Source of the DNA: Nymphaea colorata
Taxonomy: Eukaryota > Streptophyta > Magnoliopsida > Nymphaeales > Nymphaeaceae
DNA: 48,492 nucleotides
Reading direction: 5' to 3'
Assembly: GCF_008831285.2 (NCBI RefSeq)
Contig: NW_022204940.1
Coordinates: 1 to 48,492 of the forward strand
Position 1 is the stretch's first letter. Each line of letters begins with the position of its first letter. A program made the translations under genes and the position numbers. Under the pieces are notes generated by a model that worked only from the letters and a program-made list of their open reading frames with translations, did not search any database and had not been told where the DNA came from. Positions 9,431-20,100 of the stretch are shown piece after piece.

Positions 9431-9649
9431 GTCTGTATGTATAAGTGTGAGGGGATCGGGTCTGGATCGGGTCTGTTCAGACCCGATCCACTTTGTTTTT
9501 ATGTCTTGTGTTAAGTCTGTACGTATAAGTGGAAGGGGATCGGGTCTGGATCGGGTCTATTCAGACCCGATCCACTTTGTTTTTATGTCTTCACGCCTAA
9601 GTGGTGGCATCTCTTGTAATTCGGTGGTGTTTTAGTGAAGATTCTCACA
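9425..9649 (+). repeat. Element C 3' LTR, internally deleted (225 bp)
   Basis: It starts TGTTAAGTCTGTATG and has the same 84-bp duplication as the 5' LTR. At about 9620 it jumps from CTCTTGTAATT directly to CGGTGGTGTTTTAG, omitting about 165 bp present in the 5' LTR. ATT lies at both deletion edges. It ends GATTCTCACA at 9649. The inverted repeats at 9464-9489 and 9548-9573 correspond to 4576-4601. Confidence 0.9.
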
Positions 9650-9654
9650 CCAAC
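9650..9654. repeat. Probable target-site duplication of element C, right copy (CCAAC)
   Basis: It follows the LTR end CA at 9649 and pairs with CCAGC at 4532-4536 with one mismatch. Confidence 0.72.
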
Positions 9655-9870
9655 CTCCTGGGTGAAACCTCGAGCAACCAAACGAGCCTTCTGACGCTCA
9701 ATGGAACCACCTGGTTTGCATTTGATTTTGTAGATCCATTTTGTATCCACAAGACTAGTTGCTTGGGAACAGCAACCAATGTCCATGTCTGATTTTGGAG
9801 GAGAGCATGAAACTCTGGATCCATAGCCTATCGCCAAGGCGCATGTTTCATAGCCTGGGAAAAACAAGTG
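9655..9870 (-). pseudogene. pol: Element B reverse transcriptase, N-terminal fragment
   Basis: On the minus strand this fragment carries TKWIYKIKCKPGGSIERQ and ARLVARGFTQEVG, the first RT blocks, and then runs into the element C 3' LTR. Its continuation is at 4536 and below on the same strand. A stop (TAG near 9833) and a frameshift near 9780 separate it from the integrase frame upstream. It is part of the same original pol gene as 3234-4536. Confidence 0.88.
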
Positions 9871-10910
9871 GGCTCGATTTCTTGATGAAGTTGTACTGCA
9901 AGAGCATGGGGAATGGGGTGCAGGGAAGAGGTATAAACCTTGGGTTTAAGAGAGCCGGTTTGGGACCTAGTGAGCATATGGTGAGAGCGAGTGATGGAAG
10001 AAGTTTGTGATGGAACGGGCGGTGGAAGATCAGTAGGGGCTAGATAGGGTGAAGGGCAAGGTTGAAGATCACTGGTGGGAGTCGGATTAGGAAGAGGAAG
10101 AGAAGATGGATGTTGTGGTGGGGGTAAGGGGGTCGGTTGTGGGAGAATGGGAGGTGATGGGGAAGGAGAGAATGGTAAAGAAATAGGTACTGACATAGTG
10201 GTTGTAGGAAGATCCGACGATTTTGTGATTAAGGCAGTTTTGAAAGGAAAAACTTCTTCATCAAAGATCACATTGCGATTCACCATGAGTTTCTGAGTTT
10301 GTTTGTCATAGCATAGGTAACCTTTGTGTTGACTGCTATAGCCCAAAAAAACACATTTGGCTGAGCGAAACTGCAATTTGTGAGCATTGTAAGGTTGAAC
10401 ACAAGGAAAACAGGCACAACCAAAAACCTTCATAAATTGGTAATCAGGTGGTCGTTTGAATAAAACATGATATGGTGATTGCATTTTTATTGTAGGAGAA
10501 GGCATACGATTAATTTGATAGACTGCGGTAGTGAAAGCGAAATCCCAAAACTGTTGCGGGACACCGGCATGAGCCATGAGTGTAAGCCCAGTTTCCACTA
10601 TATGTCTGTGTTTCCGTTCAGCACTTCTATTCTGTTCATGAGTGTGAGGACAAGAGATTCTATGTTCAATGCGTTGAAGTTTGAGATAAGAGTGCAATGA
10701 TCGATATTCCCCACCCCAATCACTTTGAAAAGATTTAATGCTGCACTCAAATTTGTTTTCTACTTGCTTCTGAAACGTTTGAAAAACAGGCAACACATCT
10801 GATTTATTTCTGATAATGAATATCCAAGTGTAGCGAGAAAAAGCATACACAAAAGTAACATAATAACGATACCCATGTAAAGAAGCAACTGGGGCTGGTC
10901 CCCCAAACAT
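9828..10910 (-). pseudogene. pol: Element B integrase and proline-rich linker
   Basis: This 360-codon open stretch begins at the integrase core (MFGGPAPVASLHGYRYYV). The second catalytic Asp is in FQSDWGGEY at 10719-10721. The Glu is in SAERKHRHIVE at 10617-10619, 33 residues lie between them, and the first Asp codon is lost near the frameshift at about 10910. The integrase tail (VFGCACFPCVQPYNAHKL, CVFLGYSSQHKGYLCYD) follows. A Pro/Ser-rich linker spans about 10020-10190. The stretch ends at a TAG that replaces a Gln-like codon before the RT domain. The linker marks B as a different copia lineage from A and C. Confidence 0.9.
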
Positions 10911-11262
10911 CCAAAAATCAATTCAAGAGGTGCTTCCACTGTATTTTCAGATGAATGAAAAGGTAAGGCATGACTTTTTCCTAACTGGCATGCTTCACAA
11001 ACTTTATTAGAGTCTTGGCGAAACACAGGCAAACCAAACTTAGATAAAATATGACTAACTACTTTCATGCATGGATGTCCCAACCGATGATGCCAAGCGT
11101 CACTAGTGGTTCGTTCTCCTACAAGAGTCGTGGGTATGCAGGACGGCTTTTGTAGCTCCATCTGATAGAGTCCACCTTTAGTTTTTCCTTGAAGAAGAAC
11201 TTGCCCAGTCTTGCAATCCTTAACAAATCATTTGTCATAGTGAAACTCAAATATTGCACCAT
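10911..11262 (-). pseudogene. pol: Element B GAG-pre-integrase region, frameshifted
   Basis: The minus strand encodes WHHRLGHPCMKVVSHIL (near 11090) and CEACQLGKSHALPF (near 10990), the His/Cys zinc region preceding integrase. Frame changes near 11160 and 11300 split it from the protease frame. Another near 10910 splits it from the integrase core. Confidence 0.85.
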
Positions 11263-11630
11263 TATCTTTGGTAAACTGTTGGACCGAAAGTAAGTTTTTC
11301 GAAATTGATGGCACATGTACGAAAAACTGTATTGTAAACCTTAAAGGAAGAATTTCCAATGGACGATATGAACAAACCTGTCCCATTACCTATTTTGAGT
11401 TGACTTTTGCCTTTGTAGTATGAATTTGTTGTTAAGTTGTTTAAATCAGCAGTGACATGATGAGTTGCCCCTGAATCTGGATACCATGCACTCTCTATCT
11501 CTTCGGATTCAGCTATAGCAGCATTGACCTGTGGTGGCTCGTCTTTGAGAAACCGATATTCCTTGCAACGCAGAGCACTGTGGCCTGGTTGCTGGCATGC
11601 TTGACAGACGGTGCGACAATTTGTAACCAT
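11262..11630 (-). pseudogene. Element B zinc knuckles and protease
   Basis: Two adjacent CCHC knuckles can be read, both CX2CX4HX4C: CHGCGNPGHMVTNC at 11616-11657 (starting before this open stretch) and CQACQQPGHSALRC at 11565-11606. The aspartic protease motif WYPDSGATHHVTAD follows, with DSG at 11469-11477. The frame is lost near 11310 by an indel. Elements A and C have only one knuckle. Confidence 0.88.
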
Positions 11631-11681
11631 ATGACCTGGATTCCCACACCCGTGGCAGACTACTGAGCGACTTGCTCCAGT

Positions 11682-12485
11682 TCAGTCAGAATTCAGATTT
11701 TTATTTCCACGACCTCGTCGATTGAAAGGCCTGCTTGAGTACCCTCTGTTTATTTGTTGATTGCCATATGCAATATTGGCAATATGCACTGCATCATTCT
11801 CAGGTTCATTTGCTTCACATTGAGCTTCATGAATCAAGAGAAGACCAAGGAGCTCTTCTAGCTCAATTTGCTCAACTCGTGTGTTCAAGGAGCTCCTCAA
11901 AGCTCCATACTCATGAGCGGGAAGACCAGCAAGAATGTAAGATACCTGATCGTCGTTCTCTACTGGCTTAGATGCCAATGCTAACTGATGTGCAATGCCT
12001 TTTACTTTATGGAAATAAGTTGCAATGGAATCTGTACCTTTTCTTATGGATTGAAGTTGAGCACGAAGACGTTGTATTTGGGAACGAGAGTGGGCTGCAT
12101 ACATGCACCTCAAGGTACTCCATACCTCATGGGATGTCCTCAATCCCACTATTTGACTATGCACAACGTCTGAGAGAGAAGAAATAAGCCACCCAAGCAG
12201 CAGTTGATCCATCTTTTCCCATTCTATATATGTCGGATTTAGCTCTGGTTCCTTGCCTTTTTCAGCAGGAAGAAATTTTTTAGGACACTTATTTGTGCCG
12301 TCAGCATATCCCATCAATCCATAGCTTTTGAGAAGTGGAATGAACTGAGATTCCCACAACAAATAATTGTCTGTTGACAGCTTCACAGCAAGGAAGTGTT
12401 GCAGACTTGTGGGTGCTGGAAGAACCGAGAAAGAGCTGATTACCGATTGCATTGGAGACATATTAGTGTTGCTTTGGGTTGTCAT
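11682..12485 (-). pseudogene. gag: Element B gag capsid region, open for 267 codons
   Basis: The start ATG at 12485 lies 33 bp inside the primer-binding site, a normal gag leader for such elements. N-terminal block LSTDNYLLWESQFIPLL (near 12375) and GYADG are the copia gag N-domain. A UBN2-like helical region follows (EVWSTLRCMYAAHSRSQIQ near 12120, IQRLRAQLQSIRKGTDSI). The C-terminal part is Asn/Gly/Arg-rich before the zinc knuckles. TGA at 11682-11684 interrupts it just before the first knuckle. This is the best-preserved coding part of element B. Confidence 0.9.
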
Positions 12486-12517
12486 AGCAGTAACGTTTCA
12501 GCAAGATTCAGCCGATG

Positions 12518-12529
12518 GCTCTGATACCA
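12518..12529 (-). other. Element B primer-binding site
   Basis: The minus strand reads TGGTATCAGAGC immediately after the 5' LTR. It is the same initiator-tRNA-Met type as element C. Confidence 0.93.
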
Positions 12530-12669
12530 TGTAAAAATAATAAGATATAGAGAAGAGGAATTTGGGCAAAAATAATTAACGTGGTTCGACTCTTTGAAGA
12601 GTCTACGTCCACGGTAGAAAATCAATCCTCTCTCAATCTCTCATCTATTACCGTGAGATTGAGAGGTTC

Positions 12670-12677
12670 TATTTATA
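12670..12677 (-). promoter_or_regulatory. Predicted TATA box of element B 5' LTR
   Basis: TATAAATA on the minus strand is conserved in both LTRs. It lies downstream of the minisatellite, placing the minisatellite in U3. This is inferred from motif and position only. Confidence 0.6.
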
Positions 12678-12785
12678 GAGATTTCATGGTTTACATGATC
12701 TTTATCTGCAGATTTTGTAGGGATTGATTTTCCCTTGTGCTGATCCATCTGACACTTGCTTCCTTGGATAGTGGCTTGATCTGTA

Positions 12786-12929
12786 TCTCCTTGATTTTCT
12801 CGAGAGATAGATCTATCCACATCTCCTTGATTTTCTCGAGTGATAGATCTATCCACATCCCCTTGATTTTCTCGAGTGATAGATCTATCCACATCTCCTT
12901 GATCTTCTCGTGTGATAGTCATATCCTTA
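12786..12929 (-). repeat. 36-bp LTR minisatellite
   Basis: TCCTTGATTTTCTCGAGTGA begins units at about 12786, 12822 and 12858, with a degenerate unit at 12894. Each 36-bp unit is a whole number of codons, so chance reading frames across it show repeated 12-residue peptides. The other LTR has one unit fewer. Confidence 0.9.
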
Positions 12930-12932
12930 ACA

Positions 12933-12937
12933 AGCTC
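12933..12937. repeat. Target-site duplication of element B, right copy (AGCTC)
   Basis: It directly follows the LTR end at 12932. Element A resumes here with CTACTGCAGTCC, matching C around 7755. Confidence 0.95.
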
Positions 12938-13022
12938 CTACTGCAGTCCCACGTCAATCACAACGTGTGCGACATCCCATTGATCGATGGGTGAGTTATA
13001 ACAACTTTTTTTAGATTTTCAG

Positions 13023-14168
13023 TTGTTTATGACAGAAGTGAGCAAAAAGGTGGAACCTAAATCCTATCAACATGCGAGTAAGGAAAAATGTTGGGTTGAA
13101 GCTATGAATGAAGAAATGGCAGCCTTGCATGAGTGTCAGACTTGGCAGATTGTCCCTCGTCCAGATGATAAGAATGTTGTGGGCTCCAAATGGGTTTACA
13201 AACTGAAGTATAAGCCAGATGGTAGCATTGATCGACATAAAGCACGTCTTGTGGCGTGTGGTTTCACTCAGCAGTATGGGGAAGATTATGATGAAACATT
13301 CAGTCCTGTTATCAAGATGGGTACAATATGTGTGATTATTTCTCTTGCAGTCTCATATGGATGGTCTCTTTACCAGTTAGACGTCAAAAATGCTTTTCTT
13401 CATGGGATTCTTAAGGAAGAGGTATACATGGAGTAACCTCCCGGCTACACTAGTCATGATCCTCACAAATGGGTTTGTAAGTTACGCAAGTCTTTATATG
13501 GGCTGAAGCAAGCTTCTAGATCATGGTTCGATCGGTTTTCTCATCATATACAACAAGTTGGTTTTCTACGAAGCTCTCTCCATCATTCCTTGTTTATATA
13601 TCATACCGGAGAAGCTACCACTTGGTTACTTATATATGTAGATGATATTGTTATAACTGGGAATTTTTATTCACATATATCTTATGTTAAGGGTATGTTG
13701 CAGCAAGAATTCAAGATGAAGGATCTCTGTGAACTACGATACTTCTTGGGTGTTGAACTTGACAGGACGAATGATCGATTGACTCTTACCCAACATAAGT
13801 ATACCCTTGATATTTTAGACAGGGCAGGTATGATTAATTGCAAACCCATAACTACTCCTAGTGTTCTGAACACTAAATTGGCTGCCTCTGATGGAACCGC
13901 TGCCTATTCAAATCCTACCTTCTATCGCAGCATTGTTGATATGTTACATTACCTCACTTTTACTTGCCCAGACATAGTATATGCTGTAAATCAGATTTCT
14001 CAATTTATGCATGCACCCACAGAAGGACATATGGATGCCGCTAAGCGGATCTTACGGTATCTCAATGCTACTCTTGGGGATGGACTGGTCTATACAAAGT
14101 GTCCCAATGTTTCTCTTGGACATAGCATATATACTTATACTGATGCAAAACTGGGCAGGAGATCTTGA
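13023..14168 (+). pseudogene. pol: Element A reverse transcriptase, broken
   Basis: RT blocks in order are [72 protein letters not shown], catalytic YVDD intact at 13635-13646, and LRYFLGVELDR. Unlike C, A keeps the fingers region in frame. TAA at 13434-13436 replaces the Gln codon of the MEQPPGY block, so the frame is split into 13023-13436 and a downstream part that stays open from about 13437 to 14168. The frame is lost at the RT/RNase H join, near AKLGRRS. Confidence 0.9.
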
Positions 14169-14616
14169 TGACTGACGCTCCGTTTCAGGTTTCCGTCTTT
14201 TTCTTGATTCTAATCTCATTTGTTGGAGCAGTAAAAAGCAGCGCGCAGTTGCACGATCTAGCACTGAGGCAGAGTATAGAGCAATGGCTGTAGGGATAGC
14301 TGAGGCGTCATGGTTACGGCATTTGCTTGGCGAGCTCAATCTTCTGATTGTTTAGTCATCATTACTATGTGACAATCAAAGCACAATCAAAATTGCCTAC
14401 AACCCCATTTTGCATAATCATACCAAACACATTGAGATTGATCAACACTTCATTCGTCAGAAGGTTGAAGAAGCCGAGATCTTGCCTATTTATACCTCCA
14501 CCACTGAACAGATAGCAGATCTTTTTACCAAAGGACTCACAGGGCAGCACTTTTGGGATTTGAAAAACAAGTTGTGCATGATCAAATCTCATGCACAACT
14601 TGAGGGGGGCTGTTAA
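14169..14616 (+). pseudogene. pol: Element A RNase H and pol C-terminus, broken
   Basis: Blocks are SSKKQRAVARSSTEAEYRA (near 14235), LLCDNQSTIKIAYNP (near 14365), KHIEIDQHFIRQKVEEAEIL, ADLFTKGLTGQHFWDLKNKL and terminal EGGC with TAA overlapping the LTR start. TAG near 14354 replaces Gln (CAG in C). A small shift at 14150-14170 separates it from the RT frame. Confidence 0.87.
14599..14610 (+). other. Element A polypurine tract
   Basis: CTTGAGGGGGGC lies immediately before the LTR TGTTAAG, the same position as in C. Confidence 0.83.
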
Positions 14617-14901
14617 GTCTATATGTATATTGGATCGCGTCTGTTCAGACCCGATCCACTTTCTTTCTTTTTTCACTCCTAAACATATTAGGCGGTGGTA
14701 TCTCTTGTAATTACTTCATGTTTTATTCCTTTTGTTGTAACCTGATTAGGTCACGTTTTAATATAGAGATCAAGCATCGTGCGGATGCATTGGCCGACGG
14801 CATTCTCTCCTTCATTGCTTCCCTTCTATTCTCTATTCTTCATCCCCCTTATTATCAAACAGAGAGACGTGGTCTCATGGTATTTTGAGAAGATTCTTAC
14901 A
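14611..14901 (+). repeat. Element A 3' LTR (291 bp)
   Basis: It runs from TGTTAAGTCTATATG to AGATTCTTACA. It has a single copy of the segment that is duplicated in C, and the inverted repeat at 14632-14657 with one arm mismatch. The rest (CTCTTGTAATTACTTCATG, the GTTGTAACCTGATTAGGT region, AGAGAGACGTGG) aligns with the C 5' LTR. Confidence 0.9.
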
Positions 14902-14931
14902 CATACAAGGGTCTGGTAGCTACTCGTTTTC

Positions 14932-15060
14932 CTATATAGATATATATATGTGTATATATATATGTCTGTGTGTGTGTGTATATGTTTATTTATGTGTAAC
15001 ATGCACATCTGTAGCTAATTAAATGAATAAATAGGCCTAGTTAGTCTCTCTCTCTCCCCC

Positions 15061-15092
<32 letters not shown>

Positions 15093-15097
15093 TATAC
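14932..15097. repeat. TA/TG and TC/TA microsatellites
   Basis: Alternating TA and TG runs fill 14932-14990. A short (TC)n lies at 15044-15055, directly followed by a long (TA)n at 15060-15097. These are simple repeats without coding content. Confidence 0.9.
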
Positions 15098-16428
15098 AAT
15101 CATCTATTTATTTATGGCACTTCTAGCATTATTTTATAGAAATAAGAATGTGATCTGCATGATGAACTTTGTATGAGTTAATTGTGAAATGGTTGATATC
15201 ACCTTTATTGTCCTCATCCTCCACTTCCTAGGGCTCACACTCTAGCCCAACTTTTTTGCTTTGGGACCATTAATCATGTCCATACATTGTCTTCAGGCAA
15301 ATGCTTGTGGTCCTTTACTAGTGGACAGAGCCACATTCTCATGCATCCTAGCTACATGGTGTTTTAGCGGAGATATTCTTGCTGATAAGTCTTGTTTACA
15401 ATACTTATAAAAATGATTTTCAATTTTCATTTCCCTCACCAATGTGGACCATTGCCGTGTGGGTCACTTGAAATCATGTCTTGAGAAAAACAATATAAAT
15501 GTATGGTAAAAGCATGAGGTTTTATGCCTTTCATGGTAGAAATGGGAAACCCGTCTTTATTCAACCATAGTTCGCTACTTCACTTGTACACCTAGTTTGA
15601 AATTGAAGTTTTCTTCCTTAACATAGCGAGATCTCCCTCACTGCTGACAGAAAAATTGAGATGGAGCTTTTAAAGTTTAAACAAAAACTGGGGTTCAGAC
15701 CCCCCTCTTTTCATGCCTTTCTCATGCCATGGGATGTGAGACGTATTACACTGTATTTTCATGCCTTGTATCATACTATACAGTAAGATATGGTGCATTA
15801 CACTCTTCTAAGGTGCAAGATGTGTCCAAGTAAAAAGTTAAGATATGTATCATACAATTTGCATGATATTGGACAAAACAAAATGAAAGAAGGAATCTCC
15901 CTTTTCTCAATAGGAATATGAAAGAGTAAAAGGGTTTAGATGCAAGAAGAAGAATGAGATAAGAAGATCCCTGATTTTGAATATAACAGTTTTGATGCAG
16001 CGCAGCAGCAGCCTTGTATGAGGGATTGAGCCTTTCTTTTTCTTTATGTTCTTCTTTTCTTAATGAGAGGACAGTACTTAAGAATTTCTCTGCTGACACC
16101 CTAAGGCAACATGAGGGCTGATGACATCCCTTAAGGTTATCTCAGGGCAATCTCAAGGGTGGATCTTCATAACCTAAAACAATCACAAGCAACACATTGA
16201 AAAAGAAGACATGAAGGATCCATAGAATTGTGAAAAATAAAACTCTAGATCTGATATTAGATGGAGGAATAATTTCAGATCTGTAGACAGACTTACATTT
16301 GCAGATATACAGGAATATTAAATCTGGCATCTGGCTTAATATTTCCATGCCAGTAACAAAGAATGATTACACTGAACTTGGGATCTCACTTTTGGCTTCC
16401 TAGTCTCCATAAATTTTCACTCGCAGGT
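15098..16428. other. AT-rich spacer between transposons and satellite
   Basis: About 1.3 kb with no recognisable gene, transposon terminus or satellite monomer. Minus-strand open frames of 107 and 68 codons exist (15776-16099, 16142-16348). They have no recognisable domain and unremarkable Leu/Ser/Phe-rich composition, so I do not call them genes. This is the only apparently low-copy DNA in the window. Confidence 0.6.
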
Positions 16429-17144
16429 TGTCTCACTTGTTATTACATCTATAATGAATGATTTAGTTGGTTCAAATCACAAGTTCATATGTATATAAGT
16501 GGGATCTATGCATTAGACTAAATCAGTCAATGTAAATGTAACAATAAGTTAACCACTTTGAATTAAATATGTGTGATCCAATGAATCAACTCATTAGATA
16601 TGTAACTACAAGTTCAACTCATTGTATTAACTGCAATGTATCAAACTAATACTTAGATCCCATTTGTATCTATATGAACATATGATCGCAATCATTTAAA
16701 TTATTCATTTTAGATGTAATAACGAGTGAAACACATTATATTTATTGTGATTGCGCAATTGAATCCCATTCATTTTCCTTTAAAATTGTGATTTCAATGT
16801 ACTAAATCATTCAATATGGATTGACAACGTCTTATCCACATTCAATTTAATGTGCATGATCAAATGAATCAACAAAATTCCACTATTAGTGATACAAACT
16901 TGGGATTTCTTTCCCACAGATCATTCACTATTGATGTAACAACAAGTTCAACTGATTGGATTAACTACAAGGGATCGAACTAATACATAGGTCACACTTA
17001 TATACATATGAACTTGTGATTTGAATCAACTAAATCATTCATTATAGATGTAATAACAAGTGAGACACATTAGATTAAATATCGATGAGCAAATCAATAC
17101 CTTGAATCTCATTAATTTTCTTTAAACTTGTGAGTACAATCGAC
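16429..17144. repeat. Truncated palindromic cassette at array edge
   Basis: The array begins inside an inverted arm. The first ~88 bp (16429-16516, starting TGTCTCACTTGT) match the end of the inverted arms of the other cassettes, preceded by unrelated DNA. Forward loop monomers follow (16517-16979), then the forward arm from 16980. About 210 bp of the inverted arm are missing compared with complete cassettes. Confidence 0.88.
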
Positions 17145-20100
17145 AAATCATTCAATGTGAATGCATCAACAAGTTAACCACATTCAATTAAATATGTGTG
17201 ATCAAATGAATGAATTAAATCTCTCGGGCATTGATATGAACTTATGATTTAAATCTCTTAGATCCATCATTAGATATATAACTACATGTTCAACTCATTT
17301 GATTAACTGCAAGGGATCAAACTAATGTGCAGATCCCATTTGTATCCACGTAAACTTGTGATTGCAATCATTTAAATCATTCATTATAGATGCAATAACA
17401 AGTGGAACACATCATATTTAGTGTGATTGAGCAAATGAATAACCTGAATGTCATTAAATTTCATTTAAACATGTGATTTCAATCCACTAAATCATTTAAT
17501 ATGTATTAAAAAAATGTTATACACATTTAATTTAATATGTGTGATCAAATCAAGCACTTAAATCCGACTCGTATTGAGGGAACTATGCGATTTCAATCCC
17601 TTAAATCGTTCGTCATAGATGTAACATTAAGTTAAACTCATTAGATTGGATACACGGGATCGAACAAAAGCATTGGTCCATTTTGTATCCATATAAACTA
17701 GTGGTTTTAGTCTTTTAAACCATTCATTGCAGACTTTATAACAAACGAAACATATTAGATTAACCACAAGAGATCATATGAATGAGTTGAATGTCATTCA
17801 TTTTCATACAAACTTGTGATTTCAGTCCTCTAAATCATTCAATGTGAATGCATCCACAAGATAACCACGTTCAATTAAATATGTGATCAAATGAATGAAT
17901 TAAATCTCTCGGGCATTGATACGAACTTATGATTTAAATCTCTTAGATCAATCATTAGATATATAACTACATGTTCAACTGATTTGATTAACTGCAAGGG
18001 ATCAAACTAATGTGCAGATCCCATTTGTGTCCACGTGAACTTGTGATTGCAATCATTTAAATCATTCATTATAGATGCAATAACAAGTGGAACACATCAT
18101 ATTTAGTGTGATTGAGCAAATGAATAACCTGAATGTCATTCAATTTCATTTAAACATGTGATTTCAATCCACTAAATCATTTAATATGTATTAAAAATAT
18201 GTTATACACATTTCATTTAATATGTGTGATCAAATCAAGCACTTAAATCCGACTCGTATTGAGGGAACTATGCGATTTCAATCCCTTAAATCGTTCGTCA
18301 TAGATGTAACATGAAGTTAAACTCATTAGATTGGATACAAGGGATCGAACAAAAGCATTGGTCCATTTTGTATCCATATAAACTAGTGATTTTAGTCTTT
18401 TAAACCATTCATTGCAGACTTTATAACAAAAGAAACATATTAGATTAACCACAAGAGATCATATGAATGAGTTGAATGTCATTCATTTTCATACAAACTT
18501 GTGATTTCAGTCCTCTAAATCATTCAATGTGAATGCATCAACAAGTTAACCACATTCAATTAAATATGTGTGATCAAATGAATCAATTAAATCTCTCGGG
18601 CATTGATACGAACTTATGATTTAAATCTCTTACATCAATCATTAGATATATAACTACATGTTCAACTCATTTGATTAACTGCAAGGGATCAAACTAATGT
18701 TCAGATCCCATTTGTATCCACGTGAACTTGTGATTGCAATCAATGAAATCATTCATTATATATGCAATAACAAGTGGAACACATCATATTTAGTGTGATT
18801 GAGCAAATGAATAACCTGAATGTCATTCAATTTCATTTAAACATGTGATTTCAATCCACTAAATCATTTAATATGTTTTAAAAAAATGTTATACACATTT
18901 AATTTAATATGTGTGATCAAATCAAGCACTTAAATCAGACTCGTATTGAGGGAACTATGCGATTTCAATCCATTAAATCGTTCGTCATAGATGTAACATG
19001 AAGTTAAACTCATTAGATTGGATACAAGGGATCGAACAAAAGGATTGGTCCATTTTGTATCCATATAAACTAGTGATTTTAGTCTTTTAAACCATTCATT
19101 GCAGACTTTATAACAAACGAAACATATTAAATTAACTACAAGAGATCATATGAATGAGTTGAATGTCATTCATTTTCATACAAACTTGTGATTTCAGTCC
19201 TCTAAATCATTCAATGTGATTGCATCAACAGGTTAACCACGTTCAATTAAATATGTGTGATCAAATGAATCAATTAAATCTCTCGGGCATTGATATGAAC
19301 TTATGATTTAAATCTCTTAGATCAATCATTAGATATATAACTACATGTTCAACTCATTTGATTTACTGCAAGGGATCGAACTAATGCGTAGATCACATTT
19401 GTATCCACGTGAACTTGTGATTGCAATCATTTAAATCATTCATTATAGATGCAATAACAAGTGGAACACATCATATTTAGTGTGATTGAGCAAATGAATA
19501 ACCTGAATGTCATGCAATTTCATTTAAACATGTGATTTCAATCCACTAAATCATTTAATATGTATTAAAAAGATGTTATACACATTTAATTTAATATGTG
19601 TGATCAAATCAAGCACTTAAATCCGACTCGTATTGAGGGAACTATGCGATTTCAATCCCTTAAATCGTTCGTCATAGATGTAACATGAAGTTAAACTCAT
19701 TAGATTGGATACAAGGGATCGAACAAAAGCATTGGTCCATTTTGTATGCATATAAACTAGTGATTTTAGTCTTTTAAACCATTCATTGCAGACTTTATAA
19801 CAAACGAAACATATTAGATTAACCACAGGAGATCATATGAATGAGTTGAATGTCATTCATTTTCATACAAACTTGTGATTTCAGTCCTCTAAATCATTCA
19901 ATGTGAATGCATCAACAGGTTAACCACGTTCAAATAAATATGTGTTATCAAATGAATCAATTAAATCTCTCGGGCATTGATACGAACTTATTATTTAAAT
20001 CTCTTAGATCAATCATTAGATATATAACTACATGTTCAACTCATTTGACTAACTGCAAGGGATCAAACTAATGTGCAGATCCCATTTGTATCCACGTGAA

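Larger units (their letters stand above)
4537..9649 (+). mobile_element. Copia element C, inserted in element B reverse transcriptase
   Basis: Complete layout on the plus strand: 5' LTR 4537-4916, primer-binding site 4917-4929, gag from 5171, pol to 9430, polypurine tract 9412-9424 and 3' LTR 9425-9649. LTR ends are TG/CA. It belongs to the same family as element A (shared leader, gag, pol and LTR). Homologous LTR parts differ at roughly 8 of 195 sites by eye. It is the youngest of the three insertions by nesting, yet dead, with many stops and small indels in gag and pol and an internal deletion in the 3' LTR. Confidence 0.95.
2858..12932 (-). mobile_element. Copia element B, nested in A and itself interrupted by C
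   Basis: Complete Ty1/copia structure on the minus strand: 5' LTR 12530-12932, primer-binding site 12518-12529, gag, protease, integrase, reverse transcriptase, RNase H, polypurine tract 3222-3233 and 3' LTR 2858-3221. LTRs begin TG and end CA on both strands. A perfect 5-bp target duplication AGCTC flanks it. Removing element C (4537-9649) rejoins its reverse transcriptase. B is a different family from A and C: its LTR, gag and proline-rich linker are unrelated or only distantly related. The LTRs differ by roughly 3-4 percent by eye, plus one extra 36-bp minisatellite unit in the right LTR. Confidence 0.95.
12530..12932 (-). repeat. Element B 5' LTR (403 bp)
   Basis: It runs from TGTAAAAATAATAAG at 12530 to CCTTAACA at 12932. 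It is 39 bp longer than the 3' LTR, mainly because it has three full copies plus a partial copy of a 36-bp minisatellite (from about 12786) rather than two. The TATAAATA box is at 12670-12677 on the element strand. An 11-bp-arm inverted repeat lies at 12630-12640/12655-12665. Confidence 0.94.
12938..14901 (+). mobile_element. Copia element A, right part
   Basis: Continuation of the element broken at 2857: end of linker, reverse transcriptase, RNase H, polypurine tract and 3' LTR. It aligns with C from about 7755 to the LTR. The 3' LTR ends at 14901. CATAC (14902-14906) would be the target duplication, which cannot be tested because the other end is outside the window. Confidence 0.93.

Noticed and set aside
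9405-10296. Plus-strand open frames across the C 3' LTR and the B linker
   Set aside because: They are shadows. The first repeats because of the 84-bp LTR duplication. The Gly-rich frame near 10075-10296 is the antisense of the Pro/Ser-rich linker of element B.
12641-12922. Open frame with a repeated 12-residue peptide
   Set aside because: It is the translation of the 36-bp LTR minisatellite inside element B. The repeat length is divisible by three, which keeps any frame open.
14902-14906. CATAC as the target duplication of element A
   Set aside because: The matching left flank lies outside the window, so it cannot be tested here.
15776-16099. 107-codon minus-strand open frame in the spacer
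   Set aside because: No recognisable domain, low-complexity Leu/Ser/Phe/Lys composition, and a length expected by chance in AT-rich DNA with few stops. No intron or splice evidence.
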